27,916 nucleotides of DNA, taken from assembly GCA_019420405.1 (NCBI GenBank), contig JAHZHF010000012.1, forward strand, positions 1 to 27,916, in the 5' to 3' direction. Under the pieces are notes generated by a model that was not told the DNA's origin, ran no database searches, and worked only from the letters and a program-made list of their open reading frames with translations. This document shows positions 22,882-27,916 of this stretch, in pieces (position 1 is the first letter of the stretch; every line of letters starts with the position of its first letter). The stretch comes from Clostridiales bacterium (GTDB lineage: Bacteria > Bacillota > Clostridia > Lachnospirales > Lachnospiraceae). The translations under genes and the position numbers were made by a program.

Positions 22882-23820
22882 ATGATTAGTGCATATTGCC
22901 TGGATTATCATATGTGGACATGTGTTCCGCATCAGATAGAAGAAAATTTCCGGGAGTTAAAAGAAATGGGGGTGGATACGGTATGTTTGAGCTTTTGTGA
23001 AAGTGATATGACATATGCCCGCAGAACATTTGAAATCATTATAGAGATTGCACATCGGATAGGGTTGAGAGTATTTGTAATACCCAGCCGTATAGCCGGA
23101 AGATTTGCAGGAGCGCCGTTGATGGCGAGTACGTGGCTGGTGAAGCACCCTCAATATCAGATCCCGGATAAATACTGGATGCCGATCGGATGTCTCGAAT
23201 GCCGGGAGGTTCGGGAATTTATTAAAGAGGTTGTAGGGACTCTGATCAGCGACTACGATATAGACGGGATCGTGTGGGATGAGCCAAAAGGAACAGACCT
23301 GATCAGCCATCATCCGGATACAGTGAAAAAATTTGGTGAGAATCCGACATTGGAGAATATGGCAGATAGTTTTTATGATTTTTTTGCAGATCTGACAGAA
23401 TTTTGTCATAAGATGAAACCTTCGCTAATACAAACTTTATTCTGCCAGAAAACAGACCCGGAATATTTTACCAAAAAGATGGCTACAACTCCTTGCATCG
23501 ATTATTTTGGATATGACGGAAACCTTTGCAGGCAGCGTATATTCAAAGAGCAAATCTTTGAGGGAAAATATCGCATTGAAAGTGTATGGGATCGAACAGT
23601 TGAAGAGTGTGCCCAGGCGGAAAAAAAGCGATTTGCTCTTATAGAGAGCATGCATATGCCCCGGGAAGAACACGAAAATTTTGAAAAAGCATTTGATAAC
23701 TATCTTTCCCACTATCATCCGGAGCATCTGTCAATTTATTATTACGCACATAACGCAGACGACCCGGAAGAATTAAATGAAATAATAAAACGGGTCATGA
23801 AAAAGCATTTTGCAGGGTGA
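22882..23820 (+). CDS. Predicted TIM-barrel glycoside-hydrolase-like protein
   Basis: This 312-aa cytoplasmic protein has no signal peptide and does not match a family I can name with certainty. Its pattern is that of a TIM barrel related to putative glycoside hydrolases: an N-terminal strand ending in aromatic/His residues (YCLDYHMW), repeated strand-helix units (GVDTVCLSF, GLRVFVIPSR), and a strand DYDIDGIVWDEP with adjacent acidic Asp133-Glu134 at the expected catalytic end. It is the first gene of a unit with a sugar ABC transporter, overlapping the first permease start region, so it probably acts on the imported compound inside the cell. AGGAGGG precedes the ATG. The 22730–22881 gap is A/T-rich with TATAAT and TAGAAT boxes but no clear -35, as expected for an activator-dependent promoter. 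Confidence 0.72.
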   Translation: MISAYCLDYHMWTCVPHQIEENFRELKEMGVDTVCLSFCESDMTYARRTFEIIIEIAHRIGLRVFVIPSRIAGRFAGAPLMASTWLVKHPQYQIPDKYWMPIGCLECREVREFIKEVVGTLISDYDIDGIVWDEPKGTDLISHHPDTVKKFGENPTLENMADSFYDFFADLTEFCHKMKPSLIQTLFCQKTDPEYFTKKMATTPCIDYFGYDGNLCRQRIFKEQIFEGKYRIESVWDRTVEECAQAEKKRFALIESMHMPREEHENFEKAFDNYLSHYHPEHLSIYYYAHNADDPEELNEIIKRVMKKHFAG

Positions 23821-23825
23821 ATGTC

Positions 23826-24728
23826 ATGAAAAGAAAAAGTACATTAAAAATAGCGTTTAGAAAAAGTACGCCTTATGTTTTTATACTGCCTGTAATTCTT
23901 TTGATTGCCTGTTTCCTTGTCTATCCATTAATTACGGTATTTCAGTACAGTCTGCAAAGCTATGATATAACAAAAATTCCAGAACAGGGGTTTGTAGGGC
24001 TGGAAAACTTTAAGACACTGTTCGGGGACGAGCTGTTTTATAAATCGATATGGGTATCAGTAAAATGGGTTATCATTCAGGTTGTTGCTCAGCTTATACT
24101 TGGATTATTGCTTGCGCTTATGCTTGACCGGAAGTTTAAAGGCAGGGGACTGTACCGTACCATAGTATTTTTCCCATGGGCAGTATCGGGGGTTCTTACT
24201 TCAATGCTGTGGTCTTTGATCTATAACGAAAATATTGGCGTTTTAAATGCACTGCTTAAACAGCTGAATCTGATCGAAGAGAATATAGCGTGGCTGGGAG
24301 ATACAAACCTTGTTTTCGGAGCCGTATGCGTAGCAGAAATATGGAGAGGAATCCCATTTTTTGCTATTACGATTTTGGCCGCACTGCAGAATATTCCAGG
24401 CAGTCTACATGAGAGCTGTGTGATTGACGGGGGAAATATATTCCAGGAAATATTTTATGTAAAAATCCCTATGATAAAAAATACGATTATACTTACGACG
24501 CTGCTGCGCTCTGTATGGGAATTCAACAATGTAGATTTGATATTTACGCTTACCGGAGGCGGCCCGGCAAATGCGACTACTACACTTACTATGTATATGA
24601 CCAATATGGCTGTAAAGAATGGAAACTATGGATATGGTTCTACTTTAGCAGTGGCTGCGTTCGTTATATTGCTTATATTTGCAGTTATTTATCTTACAGT
24701 TTCGGGATTTAATAAGGAGGAAGAATAA
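23826..24728 (+). CDS. Carbohydrate ABC transporter permease (MalF/UgpA type)
   Basis: This 300-aa inner-membrane permease has six predicted helices, beginning with PYVFILPVILLIACFLVYPL. The cytoplasmic EAA loop is seen as HESCVIDGGNIFQEIFYVKI and contacts the ATPase. The start was moved from GTG at 23817 to ATG at 23826 because AGGGTGA lies five bases before the latter. It pairs with the next permease and the binding protein to form a CUT1-type importer of sugars or sugar derivatives. No ATP-binding subunit is encoded nearby; Firmicutes commonly share one MsiK/UgpC-like ATPase among such systems. Confidence 0.93.
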   Translation: MKRKSTLKIAFRKSTPYVFILPVILLIACFLVYPLITVFQYSLQSYDITKIPEQGFVGLENFKTLFGDELFYKSIWVSVKWVIIQVVAQLILGLLLALMLDRKFKGRGLYRTIVFFPWAVSGVLTSMLWSLIYNENIGVLNALLKQLNLIEENIAWLGDTNLVFGAVCVAEIWRGIPFFAITILAALQNIPGSLHESCVIDGGNIFQEIFYVKIPMIKNTIILTTLLRSVWEFNNVDLIFTLTGGGPANATTTLTMYMTNMAVKNGNYGYGSTLAVAAFVILLIFAVIYLTVSGFNKEEE

Positions 24729-24730
24729 AA

Positions 24731-25573
24731 GTGAAAAAGAAATCCAGGCTCCTGGAGCATAACGGATTCCTGTTTTATATCGGACTCATACTTATTTTGA
24801 TTTTTATTGTGTTTCCGATTTACTGGTGTCTTGTTACGTCATTTAAGCCAAGTGCAGAGATTACATCGAAAGATGTATCCTTCTGGCCGCTGACATTTAC
24901 TTTTGAAAATTATATCTCGGCATGGAACAAAAGCGGTTTTTCCGTTTATTTTAAGAACAGTCTCTATGTGGCATGCGGCGGTACGGTGATAATAGTTATA
25001 GCTTCCCTATTTGCTGGATATGCGCTGGCAAGATATAAGTTTAAAGGGAAGAAAGCATTCCTTCTGGTGCTGCTCTGTACGCAGTTTATTCCAGGCGCAA
25101 TGCTGATCACACCAATGTTTATTATTTTTAAAAATATCGGGCTGCTGAATAATTTGTTTGCGATTATTCTGATTAATGCTACATTTAATGTTCCGTTTAA
25201 TACTATTATGATGCAGGGCTTTGTCAGCGGAATTGATTACACTATTGAAGAGGCTGCGCAGATTGACGGCTGCAGCAGAATCGGAGGCATATTCCGCGTA
25301 CTGCTTCCTGTACTGAAACCGGGGATAGCTACAGTAGCGGCATATGGTTTCATCTCATGCTGGAATGAATTCATCTTTACGTTTATGTTTATCAGTAAAC
25401 AGGAAAAACTTACATTGCCGGTAGGACTTAAAAATCTGGTAGGTGAGTACAGCATAAATTATGGACACCTGGCGGCGGGAGCAATTATTGCCGTTATACC
25501 GACACTTGTTTTGTTCAGCTATGTCCAGAAAAATCTTGTGGGTGGGTTGAGTTCTGGCGCAGTAAAAGGATAA
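24731..25573 (+). CDS. Carbohydrate ABC transporter permease (MalG/UgpE type)
   Basis: This 280-aa second permease of the importer has six hydrophobic segments and the EAA loop TIEEAAQIDGCSRIGGIFRV. Features of the MalG group are the N-terminal FPIYWCLVTSFKPSAEI and the C-terminal LVGGLSSGAVKG. It starts with GTG, two bases after the previous stop, using an AGGAGG site inside the end of the first permease gene, so the two are translationally coupled and made in equal amounts. The gene is complete. Confidence 0.94.
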   Translation: MKKKSRLLEHNGFLFYIGLILILIFIVFPIYWCLVTSFKPSAEITSKDVSFWPLTFTFENYISAWNKSGFSVYFKNSLYVACGGTVIIVIASLFAGYALARYKFKGKKAFLLVLLCTQFIPGAMLITPMFIIFKNIGLLNNLFAIILINATFNVPFNTIMMQGFVSGIDYTIEEAAQIDGCSRIGGIFRVLLPVLKPGIATVAAYGFISCWNEFIFTFMFISKQEKLTLPVGLKNLVGEYSINYGHLAAGAIIAVIPTLVLFSYVQKNLVGGLSSGAVKG

Positions 25574-25594
25574 AAGGAAAAGGAGAATGAAAAG

Positions 25595-26935
25595 ATGAAA
25601 AAGACAAAGAAAATGAAACGCCTTCTGGCCGTTGCAGCGGCGGCAAGTATGATGGTATCACTGGCTGCATGTGGACAGACGGACGGAAATGCGGCTGGGA
25701 ACAGCAGTGAAGAGGGAGAGGATGGAGAAAAAGTTACGATTACATTCTGGGATGAGAATGCAGGAGATCAGAGAACGGAATATTATACAAAGCTTATCGA
25801 GGATTTTGAGGAACAGAATCCGGATATACATATTGAGTATCTGGGACTTTCGTTTAGCGATTCACTTTCAAAATATCAGACTGCAATTGCGGCAGGGGAG
25901 ACACCTGATGTAGGAGGAATCAATGATTCCTGGGCATCTACAGTATTAGGAATGGGACATTGCGTCGACTTGACAGAATATCTTGAATCCTGGGATGAAG
26001 CACAGTATATGGATGAAGGGGCTCTGGAGGTTGCCAGAACATATAATAAAGACGGAAACTTATATATGCTTCCTACTACAACAAACTTTATGTGTATGTG
26101 GGTCAATGAGAATATACTGAATGACGCAGGAGTGGAAATACCGGTCACATGGGAGGATTTCTTCACTGCGGTGGAAGAAACAACAGATAAAGAAAATGGC
26201 ATCTATGGATATACGATCCGCGGAGGGGCAGGATCTGCTTCGGTGCTGTTTGACCTGATTTATTCATATATGGGAACAAATGTAGTGTTTGATGAAAATG
26301 GAAAATGCACAGTAAACAGTGATGAGGCAGTGGAATTTGTGGAAAGATATCTTGGACTGTACGGCGAGTATACGCCGGAAAGTGATATTACAGCCGCGTA
26401 TAAAGAAATCAGTGCCAATTTCGATTCAGGAGTAAGCGCGATGTTTATGCATAATCTTGGGTCTTACGGATCACATGTTGAAGCGTTCCCGGATGGAGGG
26501 TTCGTAGCTGCGCCGTATCCTACAGCTTCAAATGGAAATTATATAAATTATGGCGGGGCTATGAGCGGAGTTGCTATGTTTGATACTTGTGAACACCCGG
26601 AAGAAGCCTGGAGATGGATGTCTTTCCTTGCAAGTCATGAAGCTAACAGTTACTGGAACCAGAGCATTGGACAACTTCCAACGAATACGCAGTGTTATGA
26701 GGACAGCTGGATGCAGGAGAATCAGCCGATCCAGTGTGCGACAGAGCAGCTGTCAGCTGAGAATACAATTACTTATACATCACCGACATTTTTGCCGGAA
26801 TGGGGTTCCATCAACTCAACATATATTGAGCCGGGAATTCAGTCAGTTATGTCAGGGGATATGTCAGCCAGAGAACTGCTTGATATGTGGGCAGATTATA
26901 TGAACGAAGCGTATGCCGCATATATGAATGACTAG
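25595..26935 (+). CDS. Sugar-binding lipoprotein of the ABC transporter
   Basis: This 446-aa extracellular solute-binding protein (family 1) has a lipoprotein signal peptide ending in SLAAC, with Cys26 as the lipidated residue, followed by an acidic low-complexity spacer (GNAAGNSSEEGEDGEK). The mature start VTITFWDENAGDQRTEYYTK and the later AIAAGETPDV and EEAWRWMSFLAS are typical of CUT1 carbohydrate receptors. Many surface Trp/Tyr residues fit a sugar ligand. It closes the operon, ends before a strong terminator, and has AAGGAGA eight bases upstream. The ligand is unknown; the neighbouring enzymes suggest a glycoside or sugar acid. Confidence 0.93.
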   Translation: MKKTKKMKRLLAVAAAASMMVSLAACGQTDGNAAGNSSEEGEDGEKVTITFWDENAGDQRTEYYTKLIEDFEEQNPDIHIEYLGLSFSDSLSKYQTAIAAGETPDVGGINDSWASTVLGMGHCVDLTEYLESWDEAQYMDEGALEVARTYNKDGNLYMLPTTTNFMCMWVNENILNDAGVEIPVTWEDFFTAVEETTDKENGIYGYTIRGGAGSASVLFDLIYSYMGTNVVFDENGKCTVNSDEAVEFVERYLGLYGEYTPESDITAAYKEISANFDSGVSAMFMHNLGSYGSHVEAFPDGGFVAAPYPTASNGNYINYGGAMSGVAMFDTCEHPEEAWRWMSFLASHEANSYWNQSIGQLPTNTQCYEDSWMQENQPIQCATEQLSAENTITYTSPTFLPEWGSINSTYIEPGIQSVMSGDMSARELLDMWADYMNEAYAAYMND

Positions 26936-26983
26936 CCGCTTTGCTGAAAATGAATAATAAAAATTGATAAGTTCACCCACAGA

Positions 26984-27019
26984 GCAGCAGATCGTATTAT
27001 TACGGTCTGCTGCATTTTT
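26984..27019 (+). terminator. Intrinsic terminator of the transporter operon
   Basis: GCAGCAGATCGTA pairs with TACGGTCTGCTGC over 13 positions (one G·U) across a TTAT loop, followed by ATTTTT. Confidence 0.85.
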
Positions 27020-27042
27020 ATGATGATTAAAAATATTCAGCG

Positions 27043-27438
27043 CTATACCTTTTTCTCGATCGCACTGCTTATAATTATAAGAACAAGCGGCTGCACCGCA
27101 ACGATAATCCCGGTTACAACGGCGGGAACTATATAATCAAGCGCGATGAACAGGACAGTTGCCAGCCCCAGCAGTACGAGAGTAACCATATTTGTTATAT
27201 TTCCCGCTTTTTCCTTGATCATGATATTGCGTTCATCCATCGCGTTAATTCTGTAATCATCATCCGTTCTGAGCATTTTCGAATGAAGGATCTGCGTATG
27301 GGAGACTGAAAAAACAACGGCAAAAAGGATTCCGAGAGCCAGATCCATCTCCCGGGAAAGATCCGTAAGAGCGATTAACAGTATAATTGCGGCAGAAATA
27401 CCATAGCCCAGATACCATTTTGTGTTATTATTTTTCAT
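27043..27438 (-). CDS. Four-helix membrane protein partner of XRE regulator
   Basis: This 131-aa protein has predicted helices at about 10–27, 33–50, 83–103 and 106–126. Between the helix pairs lies a charged cytoplasmic stretch with NAMDERNIMIKEKAG; a similar DERxxxIxxKAG motif is common in small uncharacterised Firmicutes membrane proteins encoded next to short XRE regulators. The function is unknown. The frame opens at 27456, but AGGAGG inside the end of the XRE gene lies nine bases before the ATG at 27438, which gives an 11-nt overlap with the XRE gene and likely translational coupling. Confidence 0.8.
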   Translation of the reverse strand: MKNNNTKWYLGYGISAAIILLIALTDLSREMDLALGILFAVVFSVSHTQILHSKMLRTDDDYRINAMDERNIMIKEKAGNITNMVTLVLLGLATVLFIALDYIVPAVVTGIIVAVQPLVLIIISSAIEKKV

Positions 27439-27640
27439 CGTCCGATTCCTCCTCATAGATAAAGATGTCTTCGATGCTCATATCGAAATACCTTGCGATT
27501 TTAAATGCAAGCAGGATGGAAGGATTGTAGCGTCCGTTTTCCAGAGAACCAATCGTCTGGCGCGATACTTCCAGTGCGGCGGCCAGTTCTTCCTGCTTGA
27601 TTCCTCTTTGTTTTCTCAGTTCTTCTAAGCGGTTTTTCAC
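27428..27640 (-). CDS. Short XRE-family helix-turn-helix regulator
   Basis: This 70-aa protein is essentially one Cro/C1-type DNA-binding domain: LRKQRGIKQEELAAALEVSR, then QTIGSLENGRYNPSILLAFK and IARYFDMSIEDIF, ending in a short acidic tail. It lacks a separate sensing domain, so its activity may depend on the coupled membrane protein. The start is GTG, with AAAGGA eight bases upstream. The palindrome between its promoter and start codon suggests it represses its own operon. Confidence 0.92.
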   Translation of the reverse strand: MKNRLEELRKQRGIKQEELAAALEVSRQTIGSLENGRYNPSILLAFKIARYFDMSIEDIFIYEEESDDEK

Positions 27641-27654
27641 TGTTTTATCCTTTC

Positions 27655-27676
27655 TATGGAAAGTTTGCTTTCCATA
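27655..27676 (-). promoter_or_regulatory. Perfect palindromic operator of the XRE gene
   Basis: TATGGAAAG and CTTTCCATA are exact inverted 9-mers around a four-base centre, lying between the -10 box and the ribosome binding site. A related half-site, GGAAAGCTTAC, lies just upstream of the -35, so two bound dimers could bracket the promoter. Confidence 0.7.
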
Positions 27677-27681
27677 ATTTG

Positions 27682-27709
27682 ATTATATCAGATATACAGG
27701 GGATGTCAA
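27682..27709 (-). promoter_or_regulatory. SigmaA promoter of the XRE/membrane-protein operon
   Basis: On the minus strand TTGACA (27709–27704) and TATAAT (27687–27682) are perfect consensus boxes 16 nt apart. Confidence 0.85.
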
Positions 27710-27735
27710 GTAAGCTTTCCGTAAGATTTTATAAT

Positions 27736-27916
27736 AGTTCAGCTATTTAGTTCAATAACACTTTTCTTCAAAAACGTCCGGAAGCGGGGCGGAACGTTTA
27801 GAAAGACATATTCTTTGAAAGAAGACAGCCGCTCGATATTCCGTTCCGGAATCTGGGAATAATCTAACTGGCCGAAAAGAGGCTTAAAGACAAAGCGGCG
27901 TGCAGGGCAACTCGCT
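27736..27916 (-). repeat. Dispersed structured intergenic repeat, copy D
   Basis: Reverse complement of this end of the window runs from AGCGAGTT through GCCGCTTTGT, TTCGGCC, GTTAGATT, ATTCCGGAACGGAAT, CCCCGCTTCCGGACG to GTTATTGAAC and ATAGCTGAACT, the same order and length as 14856–15035. It lies upstream of the XRE promoter in that gene's orientation, as the other two copies lie upstream of their genes. It probably continues past the window. Confidence 0.8.

Overview
The window looks like a chromosomal piece of a spore-forming Clostridia species, most likely Lachnospiraceae. The grounds are a spoIID–spoIIQ-like engulfment pair, a T-box-controlled isoleucyl-tRNA synthetase of the long type, AGGAGG-type ribosome binding sites, YesM/YesN-type two-component genes and a carbohydrate ABC transporter without its own ATPase gene. 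The genus cannot be read from the sequence.

Layout. 1–1755: a dispersed structured repeat, then a D-Ala-D-Ala carboxypeptidase. 1773–5736: a metal-handling block, with an AraC-type and an ArsR-type regulator on the minus strand, divergent from a small HMA metal-binding protein and a Zn/Cd/Pb-class P-type ATPase. 5757–6785: about 1 kb without protein genes, holding a 19-bp perfect palindrome, a clear promoter, an isoleucine T-box leader with its terminator, then about 600 nt of packed hairpins including two inverted copies of a 130-nt foldback. 6786–13275: ileS, glgP (glycogen phosphorylase) and a membrane protein of unknown function. 13323–15899: spoIID and a spoIIQ-like gene, separated by about 700 nt of foldback and dispersed repeat, each with a plausible sporulation sigma promoter.

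16243–26935 is an accessory sugar-acid region, visibly richer in A/T than the first half. In order: RraA-like aldolase, UxaA-type small (SAF) and large dehydratase subunits, SDR oxidoreductase, YesM-like sensor kinase, YesN-like AraC response regulator, terminator, TIM-barrel glycosidase-like protein, two MalF/MalG-type permeases and a lipoprotein binding protein. A reasonable reading is that the two-component system senses a sugar or sugar acid and activates the transporter operon. The SDR, UxaA pair and RraA-like protein would then oxidise or reduce, dehydrate and cleave the compound without a sugar kinase; the substrate is not known.

27043–27709 is a minus-strand XRE regulator/membrane protein pair with a clear promoter and a perfect palindromic operator. 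The window ends, as it begins, inside a copy of the same roughly 180-nt dispersed repeat. The start and end copies are in opposite orientation, and a third lies just upstream of spoIIQ.

The least explained parts are the roughly 180-nt repeat family with its neighbouring 346-nt foldback, the paired 130-nt foldbacks between the T-box and ileS, and the kinase-free sugar-acid gene set.
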